A program made the translations under genes and the position numbers. A stretch of 7,665 nt of DNA, taken from positions 1 to 7,665 of the forward strand of contig JAGHVA010000185.1 of the NCBI GenBank assembly GCA_018064565.1, written 5' to 3'. This DNA comes from Candidatus Colimorpha onthohippi (GTDB lineage Bacteria; Bacteroidota; Bacteroidia; Bacteroidales; P3). Shown here in pieces: positions 1-6,503 of this stretch. Under the pieces are notes generated by a model. The model did no database searches. It was not told the DNA's origin and worked only from the letters and a program-made list of their open reading frames with translations. Numbering within the stretch: the first letter of the stretch is position 1; each line of letters opens with the position of its first letter.

Positions 1-10
1 ACTGGACTCT

Positions 11-39
11 TTAACAAAAACGCAGAGCAACCACTGCTC
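11..39 (-). terminator. Probable intrinsic terminator of tRNA-Leu
   Basis: Downstream of the tRNA on the minus strand, GAGCA (39-35) pairs with TGCTC (29-25) around a five-base loop. A T-rich run (TTTTTGTT, 20-13) begins four bases after the stem. The stem is short and not GC-rich, so this is a reasonable but not strong rho-independent terminator. Its place 14 bases after the CCA end supports the call. Confidence 0.5.
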
Positions 40-52
40 CACGTCCCATTAT

Positions 53-139
53 TGGTGCCCAGGACAAGACTTGAACTTGCACGCCGTTATCGGCACTACC
101 CCCTCAAAGTAGCGTGTATACCAATTTCACCACCTGGGC
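53..139 (-). tRNA. tRNA-Leu, anticodon GAG, CCA encoded
   Basis: A complete class II (long variable arm) tRNA that reads CUC and CUU leucine codons. The acceptor stem GCCCAGG (139-133) pairs with CCTGGGC (63-57), followed by discriminator A (56) and an encoded CCA (55-53). The anticodon stem CTACT/GGTAG (112-108 with 100-96) encloses loop TTGAGGG, placing GAG at 105-103. The variable arm folds as GCCG-ATAA-CGGC. The T arm is GCAAG, loop TTCAAGT, CTTGT. All four arms pair well, so it looks functional. It has its own promoter upstream and a likely terminator downstream, so it appears to be a single-tRNA transcription unit. Confidence 0.95.
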
Positions 140-161
140 TTCTCTCTCTCGAAAGCGTTTG

Positions 162-193
162 CAAAAGTATGATTTTTTTTTATTCTGACAAAA
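162..193 (-). promoter_or_regulatory. Bacteroidota-type promoter for tRNA-Leu
   Basis: On the minus strand TTTTG (193-189) is followed after 19 bases by TACTTTTG (169-162). This fits the Bacteroidota primary-sigma consensus TTTG-N19-21-TAnnTTTG exactly in both boxes and in spacing. The spacer carries a nine-base A run. The -7 box ends 22 bases before the mature tRNA 5' end, leaving room for a short 5' leader to be removed by RNase P. The rest of the 126-base gap between the DUF4159 gene and the tRNA is very AT-rich, and I see no terminator for the upstream gene in it. Confidence 0.75.
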
Positions 194-265
194 TTTTTTT
201 TATCTAACTACTATTATATTCTTAATTTCAGCAAATTATATTCATTTAAGATATCACTAAGCGCC

Positions 266-922
266 TTAATTGCTAAACGCATAACTCACTATATTACTAC
301 CCATCCTCAATGCCTTTTGGCGTGTTGCTGCACTATCATTATGAACATCTTGGTCTTCCCATCCATCACCAAGATCGCATTCCCACGTGAAGAAACAGAC
401 CAACCTACCTTCATATATAAGTCCATACCCTTTTGGTGACAAACCGTCATGCTCATGAATTTTGGGCAACCCATTCGGAAAATCATATTTTTGATGATAA
501 ATAGGATGCGTGAACGGCAATTCTACAAAATCAAGTTCGGGAAATACTTTTTTCATCTGAGGAACTATAAATTGCTTTAACCCATAATTGTCGTCGATGT
601 GTAAAAAACCGCCTCCTACAAGGTAACGACGTAGATTTTGAGCCTCTTGGTCTGAAAAAACCACATTTCCATGCCCTGTAAGATGAACCAACGGGTAGTT
701 GAACAACTCAGAACTACCTACCTGCACAGTGGCATACTGCGGTTGAATATTCGCATTTTGATCTTGATTACAGAATGCAATTAGATTGGTAAGCGATGTT
801 GGATTGGCATACCAATCACCGCCACCACCATATTGAAGCAGCGCTATTGCCGTCTGTGATGACAAGCCGCCCGCTACCACAACTAAAAAAAACCAAAAGA
901 ATATTAGACCCTGTTTTGTCAT
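266..922 (-). CDS. DUF4159 domain protein, exported
   Basis: This 218-residue protein opens with a hydrophobic signal peptide (about residues 5-22, ending near GGLSSQ), so it is probably exported to the periplasm. The mature part is one DUF4159 domain. Visible family motifs are YGGGGDWYANPTSL (31-44), LTGHG (81-85), GGGFLHIDDNYG (103-114), HPIYH (139-143), PKIHEHDG (153-160) and the Trp/Asp-rich FTWECDLGDGWED (178-190). The fold is thought to resemble class-I glutamine amidotransferases, but no activity is established that I know of. The start is the ATG at 922. The frame stays open 40 codons further upstream, but that part lies inside rsmE and would bury the signal peptide. Only 7 bases separate it from the rsmE stop, so the two genes are almost certainly co-transcribed. 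It ends with TAA. Confidence 0.85.
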   Translation of the reverse strand: MTKQGLIFFWFFLVVVAGGLSSQTAIALLQYGGGGDWYANPTSLTNLIAFCNQDQNANIQPQYATVQVGSSELFNYPLVHLTGHGNVVFSDQEAQNLRRYLVGGGFLHIDDNYGLKQFIVPQMKKVFPELDFVELPFTHPIYHQKYDFPNGLPKIHEHDGLSPKGYGLIYEGRLVCFFTWECDLGDGWEDQDVHNDSAATRQKALRMGSNIVSYAFSN

Positions 923-929
923 AATCCCG

Positions 930-1646
930 TTATGAATTGATAAAATTGACAGCTGCCACAGCATACAAAGCAGCCGTCTCGGTACGCAACCTCCATGTTC
1001 CCAATGTGATTGGACAAAAACCACATTGCTTGGCCATAGCAATCTCTGACTCGCTAAAATCGCCTTCTGGACCTATTAAAACCACCACATGATCACCTTT
1101 GTCGCATACCTGCTTAATGCCCGTACGCTGACTGCCCTCACAATGACATATCAACTTCGAAAGAGGCTGAGCCGTATGCTCTAACTGCTTCATAAATTCC
1201 GAATATTGAACAGACGAATGAATTGCAGGCAATGTAGCCCTCAACGACTGCTTCATGGCACTGATAGCGATTTTTTGAAGTCGTTCGGCTCGAAGATTCG
1301 TATGTTCGGAATTATCACATTCCAAGATAGTTATCTCATCGATACCTATCTCGATAGCCTTTTCGACAAACCATTCAATCCGAGCTGCATTTTTGGTAGC
1401 AGCCACAGCTACATGCAAATGGTAATTTCTGCTGTCGTAATTGGGCATACGCTCCAATACCTGTGCCACACACTCAGAACTATCAGCATGCACAATCTGG
1501 CAACGACACATCAACCCATGCCCATCCGCCACATATATTTCGCACCCTTCCGAAAGACGCATCACACGGACACAATGTCTGGACTCATCTTCTGGAAGTG
1601 TTATCAAATCGCTGAATGCGACGTCTGGAAAATAAAACAAAACCAT
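930..1646 (-). CDS. rsmE: 16S rRNA m3U1498 methyltransferase RsmE
   Basis: RsmE uses S-adenosylmethionine to methylate N3 of U1498 in helix 44 of 16S rRNA, acting on the assembled small subunit. At 238 residues it has normal family length. The N-terminal PUA-like RNA-binding part (about 1-70) contains HCVRVMRLSEG (24-34). The SPOUT/trefoil-knot domain follows, with AATKNAARIEWFVEKAIEIG (82-101), KQSLRATLP (132-140), the SAM-site motif IGPEGDFS (191-198) and LRTETAAL (220-227). The ATG start gives the usual MxLFYxPD opening and lies 23 bases after the CPBP stop. A 184-codon open frame on the opposite strand (1206-1760) is a shadow of this gene. Confidence 0.95.
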   Translation of the reverse strand: MVLFYFPDVAFSDLITLPEDESRHCVRVMRLSEGCEIYVADGHGLMCRCQIVHADSSECVAQVLERMPNYDSRNYHLHVAVAATKNAARIEWFVEKAIEIGIDEITILECDNSEHTNLRAERLQKIAISAMKQSLRATLPAIHSSVQYSEFMKQLEHTAQPLSKLICHCEGSQRTGIKQVCDKGDHVVVLIGPEGDFSESEIAMAKQCGFCPITLGTWRLRTETAALYAVAAVNFINS

Positions 1647-1669
1647 ATCAATAACATTGTTCTATACAA

Positions 1670-2296
1670 CTACACTATGGGGAACACCACAAACACACAA
1701 GCATCCCATACCGCATGCGACAACACCAATGCCAAAAACCATTTAGGTCGCAATAAATAAAGTCCTCCCCATATCACACCACATACTAAAGCAGCCATAA
1801 TCAGCATAAAATTAAAACTCCAGACGTGGATTAGCGTATATACAGCCGTAGTGATTACAAAGCCCTTTATCTTGCCCATTTCACACACAAGCGTCCTCTG
1901 CACATACCCTCTCCAAAAAAGCTCCTCAGCAGGGCCAATCACAAGCAGCAACAGCAATGCAATCAGCCAAGAAGGCAGCCCTACTTTCATTGCATAGATA
2001 CTTGTAATCTGATATTTAGCAAATCCAAATAAAAGATTAGATGCCCAATTGCCCACCCAAAACAAGATCCACAACAGCAGTGCTATACCCAACCCACAAA
2101 GCACCTGATACACCTTGCGAGTACCCTTTATATCTTCAACCCACTCTCTACCAAACACTACAGATATAGCAGAAAGCAGTAACCCTGAGACAGCCATCGT
2201 AACCCAAAAATTAGTAAGTCCAGCCGTCCATGGAGAGAACATATAAAACCAAAGCAACGCAGCCAAAACAACTGGTAATACAATCCTAATACGCAT
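1670..2296 (-). CDS. CPBP-family intramembrane glutamic protease
   Basis: A 208-residue polytopic membrane protein of the CPBP (Abi/Rce1-like, CAAX protease) family. From the ATG at 2296, hydrophobic segments lie near 4-20, 30-48, 66-82, 108-121, 146-160, 163-181 and 186-205. The family's catalytic motifs are present: EELFWR (E124, E125, R129), an aromatic-x3-His motif (Y153 to H157) and HAVWD (H194, D198). It is therefore probably an active intramembrane protease, but its substrate cannot be read from sequence. In-frame codons extend upstream to a GTG at 2350. I prefer the ATG because it starts directly at the first membrane segment, and the GTG version adds 18 polar residues. It sits between menA and rsmE on the same strand, with an 89-base gap upstream. 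It ends with TAG. Confidence 0.85.
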   Translation of the reverse strand: MRIRIVLPVVLAALLWFYMFSPWTAGLTNFWVTMAVSGLLLSAISVVFGREWVEDIKGTRKVYQVLCGLGIALLLWILFWVGNWASNLLFGFAKYQITSIYAMKVGLPSWLIALLLLLVIGPAEELFWRGYVQRTLVCEMGKIKGFVITTAVYTLIHVWSFNFMLIMAALVCGVIWGGLYLLRPKWFLALVLSHAVWDACVFVVFPIV

Positions 2297-2340
2297 AGCT
2301 ACAAACACATAACTTATAGATTTTACATTGACATTTATGC

Positions 2341-2349
2341 TTATCCACA
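2341..2349 (+). promoter_or_regulatory. Exact DnaA-box match in menA-CPBP gap
   Basis: TTATCCACA, identical to the strong consensus DnaA box, lies in the short gap between the prenyltransferase stop and the CPBP start. No other exact copy was found by eye in the window; TTATGAACA at 339-347 fits only the looser TTATNNACA pattern and lies inside a coding region. One box does not make an origin. It may be a chance match or an isolated DnaA site. Confidence 0.3.
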
Positions 2350-2385
2350 CACAGATTCACCCAATGGCGAAGAAGAACAGACCGA

Positions 2386-3285
2386 CTATCTGACCAACAA
2401 AGAGAGAAACAGACCCGCTGTAAGTGTAAGCGAAAACACCAATTGCAGTTTAGCCGAAGAAAGGTCGAGCATAAGAATAGCTTGATTGCCCTCTACTTTG
2501 AATCGCGAAGCCTGACGCACATTTTGTACTGCAGGGATAATGCCTAACAAACAAAGCAACGACGTCCATGGAAGCACGCCACCAACAGCACAACATACCA
2601 TCCACACAAAAGGAAGCACTTGATAAACACAATAGGTAACTACCGCACAGCGAGCACCCATAGTAGAAGCTATGGTATGAATACCTACAGCTTGATCTGT
2701 TACAATATCACGCGTGTTGTTGATATGCAACACCGACAATGTGATAAATCCCAACGGGACAGTCAGCCACAAGACATCCCAACAAATACTACCTGTAGCC
2801 GCAACCGATGTACCTAACAATATAATAACACCGAAGACGAGAAAAATATGCAAATCGCTCAACAAATAAAACTTAGTTTGCGTATAACACAAAGTTAACA
2901 GAGAACCTATTACACCAATAATCAAAAGAGACCAACCGCATCTCGATGTCAAGAAAAGTCCGATTGCGATGCCTACCACCAAAAGCGACACTGCAAAACG
3001 GATATACTCACGAGTTTCGAATATATGATTGACCAAATTTGGAACTGCAAACGACTCCTTGCTGTCCGCACCAGTCTTGTAATCACCTACATCGCTCAAG
3101 AGATTGCCAGCAGCATGAAATACTACGGCACCCACCAAAGCCAATACAGCATTGAAAACATTGATACAAGATGCATCACGAGTAGCATACAGATAGGCTA
3201 TTGCAGCCAATACTGGAAATGCAGAAACAGAAAAAGACCAATAACGGGTAGCTGAAACCCAATCTGAAAGTGTGTGTTTTTTCAT
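2386..3285 (-). CDS. menA: UbiA-family prenyltransferase, probable MenA
   Basis: Probable 1,4-dihydroxy-2-naphthoate polyprenyltransferase, the membrane step that joins the isoprenoid tail to DHNA to give demethylmenaquinone. The protein has 299 residues and about nine hydrophobic segments (roughly 17-34, 42-60, 97-112, 119-135, 146-164, 171-187, 213-233, 236-254, 279-297). Both Asp-rich Mg-diphosphate motifs are visible: NLLSDVGDYKTGAD (61-74) and NNTRDIVTDQAVG (189-201). The N-terminal RYWSFSVSAFPV resembles the MenA R-x-W-S-F signature, and the NN-x-RD form of the second motif favours MenA over UbiA or heme O synthase. No other men genes are nearby, so the substrate assignment rests on motifs. 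The ATG start is preceded by an A/T-rich stretch without Shine-Dalgarno sequence, as is usual in this phylum. It ends with TAG. Confidence 0.82.
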   Translation of the reverse strand: MKKHTLSDWVSATRYWSFSVSAFPVLAAIAYLYATRDASCINVFNAVLALVGAVVFHAAGNLLSDVGDYKTGADSKESFAVPNLVNHIFETREYIRFAVSLLVVGIAIGLFLTSRCGWSLLIIGVIGSLLTLCYTQTKFYLLSDLHIFLVFGVIILLGTSVAATGSICWDVLWLTVPLGFITLSVLHINNTRDIVTDQAVGIHTIASTMGARCAVVTYCVYQVLPFVWMVCCAVGGVLPWTSLLCLLGIIPAVQNVRQASRFKVEGNQAILMLDLSSAKLQLVFSLTLTAGLFLSLLVR

Positions 3286-3342
3286 TTCAAAAAATCGTAT
3301 AGTTAATTAGTAAATGTCATTAAATAAGATATTTAGCATCTA

Positions 3343-3358
3343 TGTTTCGTGTGAAACG
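3343..3358. repeat. parS-like inverted repeat, copy A (mnmG-menA gap)
   Basis: TGTTTCGTGTGAAACG is an imperfect palindrome: arms GTTTC and GAAAC around GTGT. It lies in the 78-base gap just after the mnmG stop. Fifteen of its 16 bases equal the reverse complement of the element at 5269-5284. It differs from the general parS consensus TGTTTCACGTGAAACA at the central dinucleotide pair and at the last base. As RNA it could also form a five-pair hairpin with a GUGU loop. Confidence 0.45.
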
Positions 3359-3363
3359 TACCA

Positions 3364-5244
3364 TCACTTACCCAATTTAGATAAATAGATAATAAGTACC
3401 GATACATCTGCTGGCGAGACGCCACTAATTCGCGAAGCCTGACCGATGGTTTTGGGTTGCATCTTAGACAGTTTTTCTCTCGCCTCGTACGAGAGTGCCT
3501 GCAATCCGAAATAATCAATCGTATCTGGAAGCTTCAGCTCCTCAAACTTTAATAATCGGTTAGCCACTTCCTGCTCTTTTTCGATATAGCGCTGATATTT
3601 TAAGGATATTTCTACCGACTGCAGTATTTCATCACACATATCACAATCTATCCTCTGCGTCATTTGTCTAAGTTCTGGAGATATTTCCAAGATATCCATC
3701 ATTGACAATTCGGGTCGCAACAACAAGCTTACCATCTTCACTTTTTGCTGCAATATAGGCGTGTTATGGCGTTCCAACATCGCATTCGCTTGACTTGGAG
3801 TTACAGGCATATCACATAATGCTGCGGAAACCATCGTTTCTGCTCTCTGCTTCTGCTCTACCCTACGCATCCTTTCAGTTTTAGCCAAACCTAAAGCATA
3901 CGACAAGGGCGTAAGTCGCTGATCTGCATTATCCTGACGCAATAATATGCGATATTCTGCACGAGAAGTGAACATACGATACGGCTCGTCAACACCTTTT
4001 GTCACCAGATCATCAATCAGCACACCGATGTATGCCTGCGTTCGAGTCAGCACAAACGAAGGCAGACCTTTAATCTTCTGAACAGCATTGATAGCGGCCA
4101 TCAAACCCTGACAGGCAGCCTCTTCATAGCCTGTAGTACCATTAATCTGACCTGCGAAATATAGACCCTCAACGAGTTTGGTTTCAAGTGTATAAGACAA
4201 TTGTGTGGGCGGGAAATAATCATACTCTATAGCATATCCAGGTTTGTATATCCGCGCATCTTCAAACCCCTGAATACTATGCAGTGCCTCCAGTTGCACC
4301 TCCAATGGCAACGACGATGAAAACCCGTTCAAGTAATACGAGTTGGTGCTCAACCCTTCAGGTTCAACAAACAGCTGATGCCTATCTTTGTCTGCAAATC
4401 TTACAATTTTATCTTCAATTGATGGGCAATACCTCGGTCCATGACCTTGTATCCGTCCGGTGTACATAGGCGACCTGTCAAAACCTGTACGAAGAATATC
4501 GTGTGTATGTATGTTTGTATATGCCAAATAACAAGGGGTTTGATGCAACAATGGCTGACTTGTCAAAAACGAGAAATGCTGAGGTGCCTCATCTCCAGGT
4601 TGTTCCTCCAAGCGGTCAAAATGAATAGACCTGCCATCAATTCTGACTGGTGTACCCGTTTTTAACCTATCTACCACAAAGCCTAATTCAAGCAGTTGGT
4701 CAGACAAACCGCAAGCTGAGCGTTCACCAATCCTACCGCCTTCCCACGATTGCTCGCCTACATATATTTTGCCATTAAGGAATGTACCATTAGTCAACAC
4801 CACCGCCTTAGCTATAAATGACAATCCCATACGAGTAGCAACCCCTTTGACTACGTTGCCATCTACCAAAACCTTAACCACCTCATCTTGCCATAGCTGT
4901 AAGTTAGGTATATTTTCCAGTATGCTGCGCCAAGTTTGCGCAAACAGACGCTTATCACACTGTGCCCGTGAGCTCCACATGGCTGGACCTTTTGAACGAT
5001 TCAGCATCCGGAACTGAATCATTGAACGATCTGTAACAATACCAGACATTCCGCCCAACGCATCAATCTCTCGCACAATTTGACCTTTTGCGACACCGCC
5101 CATAGCTGGGTTGCATGACATTTGCGCTATGGTCTCAATATTTTGGGTAATCAACAATGTTGATACTCCCAAATGAGCCGCTGCAGCGGCTGCTTCGCAG
5201 CCAGCATGACCGCCACCTACTACTATTACATCATATTGCAACAT
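3364..5244 (-). CDS. mnmG: tRNA uridine-5-carboxymethylaminomethyl enzyme MnmG (GidA)
   Basis: With the GTPase MnmE, MnmG installs the (carboxymethyl)aminomethyl group at C5 of wobble U34 in several tRNAs, using FAD, NADH and a folate one-carbon unit. The 626-residue length matches the long GidA family rather than the short TrmFO relatives. The FAD dinucleotide-fold motif GGGHAG is at 10-15. The two conserved cysteines lie in SCNPAMGG (C44) and RYCPSIEDK (C273). REIDALGG (58-65), FRMLNRSKGPAMW (79-91), GQINGTTGYEEAACQGL and TSRAEYR are all intact. The C-terminal helical domain ends with SRISGVSP and a helix, the MnmE/tRNA-binding tail. The start is ATG; the stop is TGA. It follows ybeY by 46 bases and is flanked on both sides by the same parS-like 16-mer. 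No mnmE is present in the window. Confidence 0.97.
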   Translation of the reverse strand: MLQYDVIVVGGGHAGCEAAAAAAHLGVSTLLITQNIETIAQMSCNPAMGGVAKGQIVREIDALGGMSGIVTDRSMIQFRMLNRSKGPAMWSSRAQCDKRLFAQTWRSILENIPNLQLWQDEVVKVLVDGNVVKGVATRMGLSFIAKAVVLTNGTFLNGKIYVGEQSWEGGRIGERSACGLSDQLLELGFVVDRLKTGTPVRIDGRSIHFDRLEEQPGDEAPQHFSFLTSQPLLHQTPCYLAYTNIHTHDILRTGFDRSPMYTGRIQGHGPRYCPSIEDKIVRFADKDRHQLFVEPEGLSTNSYYLNGFSSSLPLEVQLEALHSIQGFEDARIYKPGYAIEYDYFPPTQLSYTLETKLVEGLYFAGQINGTTGYEEAACQGLMAAINAVQKIKGLPSFVLTRTQAYIGVLIDDLVTKGVDEPYRMFTSRAEYRILLRQDNADQRLTPLSYALGLAKTERMRRVEQKQRAETMVSAALCDMPVTPSQANAMLERHNTPILQQKVKMVSLLLRPELSMMDILEISPELRQMTQRIDCDMCDEILQSVEISLKYQRYIEKEQEVANRLLKFEELKLPDTIDYFGLQALSYEAREKLSKMQPKTIGQASRISGVSPADVSVLIIYLSKLGK

Positions 5245-5268
5245 AATATCACAACAAAAGAATACATG

Positions 5269-5284
5269 TGTTTCACACGAAACA
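5269..5284. repeat. parS-like inverted repeat, copy B (ybeY-mnmG gap)
   Basis: TGTTTCACACGAAACA has six-base arms TGTTTC and GAAACA around ACAC. It matches the general parS consensus TGTTTCACGTGAAACA at 14 of 16 positions, differing only in the two bases just right of centre. It begins 25 bases upstream of the mnmG ATG and ends 6 bases from the ybeY stop. It is the inverted counterpart of the element at 3343-3358. Alternatives are an unknown repressor operator or an RNA hairpin in the mnmG leader. Confidence 0.5.
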
Positions 5285-5290
5285 ATAATA

Positions 5291-5716
5291 CTATCCGATT
5301 GTATTCCAATTCAAAAGAGCTTCGTCTTCTTTTTTGCGCATCATAGCGGCATCCCTATCGCTTTTATCTTCTTGCCCCAACAAATGCAAAATCCCATGAA
5401 TAATCACTCTGTGCAACTCCTGCTCAAATGGCACTTGAAATATTTTGGCATTTTCTGATACCCTATCCACACTAATCAATATATCGCCCGACACACGATC
5501 CGCTTCAACATAATCGAAGGTTATAATATCTGTGTATGTATCATGATTGAGGTATTGCTTATTTACCTCCAACAAATAAGCATCGGAACAAAAGAGATAA
5601 CCAATATTGCCTAATTTCAAATTTTGGTTCTCAATCGTAGCAATAATCCATTTTTTGACTCGGTCTGCTTCTGGGAGTTCAAAATCAACATCAGTTACAG
5701 CAAATGTTATAGCCAT
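5291..5716 (-). CDS. ybeY: rRNA maturation endoribonuclease YbeY
   Basis: YbeY is a metal-dependent single-strand endoribonuclease that acts in 16S rRNA 3'-end processing and ribosome quality control. At 141 residues it is near the usual family size. The TDIITFDY segment (62-69) matches the conserved TD-x-L-S-F region. The metal site is HGILHLLGQED (H107, H111). The third ligand position of the classical H-x3-H-x5-H motif holds Asp117 instead of His. The usual Arg of N-x2-Y-R is Leu56. From memory both changes are normal for Bacteroidota YbeY, so I do not read them as loss of function. The start is ATG, the stop TAG. It is first of the ybeY-mnmG pair, after a terminator and a 168-base stretch in which I find no promoter that fits the phylum consensus. 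Confidence 0.93.
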   Translation of the reverse strand: MAITFAVTDVDFELPEADRVKKWIIATIENQNLKLGNIGYLFCSDAYLLEVNKQYLNHDTYTDIITFDYVEADRVSGDILISVDRVSENAKIFQVPFEQELHRVIIHGILHLLGQEDKSDRDAAMMRKKEDEALLNWNTIG

Positions 5717-5884
5717 TACGTTATAATAATTTATCTAAAAGAATTTATTGTTGCACACCAAACAACATCATCACACAGTAACACAACCACTTAGACACAA
5801 AATACTGCAAATTTCAGCGTTTGAGATTTCGATATTTAGATTTTCACGACAAATAGTACTCAAATATTACAGCCACACACTATC

Positions 5885-5916
5885 AAAAAAGGCGCCCAAC
5901 TGCTGTTGGCCGCCTT
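5885..5916 (-). terminator. Intrinsic terminator of the GHKL ATPase gene
   Basis: On the minus strand AAGGCG-G-CCAAC (5916-5905) pairs with GTTGG-G-CGCCTT (5900-5889) around an AGCA loop: eleven pairs with a single G-G mismatch. The stem runs into consecutive T residues (complement of 5885-5890). It lies 16 bases after the ATPase stop, so it separates that gene from ybeY. On the plus strand no T tract follows the hairpin, so it should act only on minus-strand transcription. Confidence 0.9.
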
Positions 5917-5932
5917 GCGATATAATCAATAT

Positions 5933-6391
5933 TTATTTTGCCTCGACCGAAGTCTTATTATAAAAATATTGTAACGACTTCCTTCGGCTCATCGCCATAG
6001 AGGAGTCAATACCATCCAACAAGAACTCTAACCTCAATGTCCTGCCTCCATCCGAATACTCCATCTTGTCAACAAGCGTCTTGATAATAAATATACCTGT
6101 GCCTTCATCATCGGAAGTCAACAACCCATAACGCTCATAATCAAACCCATCACCGTGATCCGACACTTGAAAATAGATACCGCCCCTGCAATAATCACAC
6201 GCTATAGAAACTGTTTTTGAAGCATCTCCTTTATTACCATGGAAAATAGCATTTTTTACAGCTTGAGCTACTGCCAACGTTATAGTACCTTGAAGATTTT
6301 GCAGATGCAACTCATCACACAACGCCTCGACAAAAGCATCGGCAGCAACGATACCTTCATTACTCGATTGTATTACAATATTTTTTATCAT
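5933..6391 (-). CDS. RsbW/SpoIIAB-like GHKL ATP-binding protein
   Basis: A stand-alone 152-residue HATPase_c_2 domain of the anti-sigma-factor/serine-kinase type, with no membrane or sensor region. The N box is VAQAVKNAIFHGN (41-53, with Mg-binding Asn47). The G1 box is SDHGDGFD (77-84), and the G2 box with ATP lid is EGTGIFIIKTLVDKMEY (96-112). In SpoIIAB-like kinases the residue four before the Asn is the catalytic Glu; here it is Gln43 (codon CAA). ATP binding looks intact, but phosphotransfer to a partner may be weak or absent. No STAS anti-sigma antagonist or sigma gene is in the window, so its partner is unknown. The ATG start at 6391 is supported by the length of the family N-terminus. 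Co-location with ybeY, mnmG and a DUF4175-like gene is, from memory, common in Bacteroidota. It ends with TAA. Confidence 0.88.
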   Translation of the reverse strand: MIKNIVIQSSNEGIVAADAFVEALCDELHLQNLQGTITLAVAQAVKNAIFHGNKGDASKTVSIACDYCRGGIYFQVSDHGDGFDYERYGLLTSDDEGTGIFIIKTLVDKMEYSDGGRTLRLEFLLDGIDSSMAMSRRKSLQYFYNKTSVEAK

Positions 6392-6414
6392 ACGAACAAT
6401 GCCAAATCGAAAAA

Positions 6415-6448
6415 CAAAGATATATATTTTTTTTGAGACTTAAAACAA
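6415..6448 (-). promoter_or_regulatory. Possible promoter for the GHKL ATPase gene
   Basis: TATCTTTG (6422-6415) fits the Bacteroidota -7 box TAnnTTTG and lies 23 bases before the ATG. The nearest TTG upstream (6448-6446) is 23 bases away, a little longer than the usual 19-21. An A run fills the spacer, as at the tRNA promoter. The location, in a 160-base gap after a convincing stop codon, makes a promoter plausible. Confidence 0.4.
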
Positions 6449-6503
6449 CAAAATACAAACAGCAGTTAATAAACACCCTATACTAAAAAGACAACTACTT
6501 ACA

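Noticed and set aside
255..270. Partial palindrome TTAAGGCGCTTA around the DUF4159 stop as a terminator.
   Set aside because: The stem is only about three to four pairs and no T tract follows directly.
383..399. CACGTGAA followed by GAAACAG near 386, reminiscent of parS.
   Set aside because: It has extra bases between the parts and no left TGTTT arm, and it lies inside the DUF4159 coding region.
923..1042. A 40-codon N-terminal extension of the DUF4159 protein.
   Set aside because: It overlaps the 3' end of rsmE and would place the signal peptide inside the protein. The ATG at 922 gives a normal exported protein.
1206..1760. Long plus-strand open frame (184 codons) opposite rsmE and the end of the CPBP gene.
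   Set aside because: It has no recognisable domain and has odd His/Thr/Asn-rich composition. It lies antisense to rsmE, whose family motifs are complete, so it is a shadow of the coding strand.
2297..2350. GTG start for the CPBP protein at 2350.
   Set aside because: It adds 18 polar residues before the first membrane segment. The ATG at 2296 fits better, though the GTG cannot be excluded.
4284..5017. Several 60-80 codon plus-strand frames opposite mnmG.
   Set aside because: They are antisense to a fully conserved mnmG and show no domain or start context.
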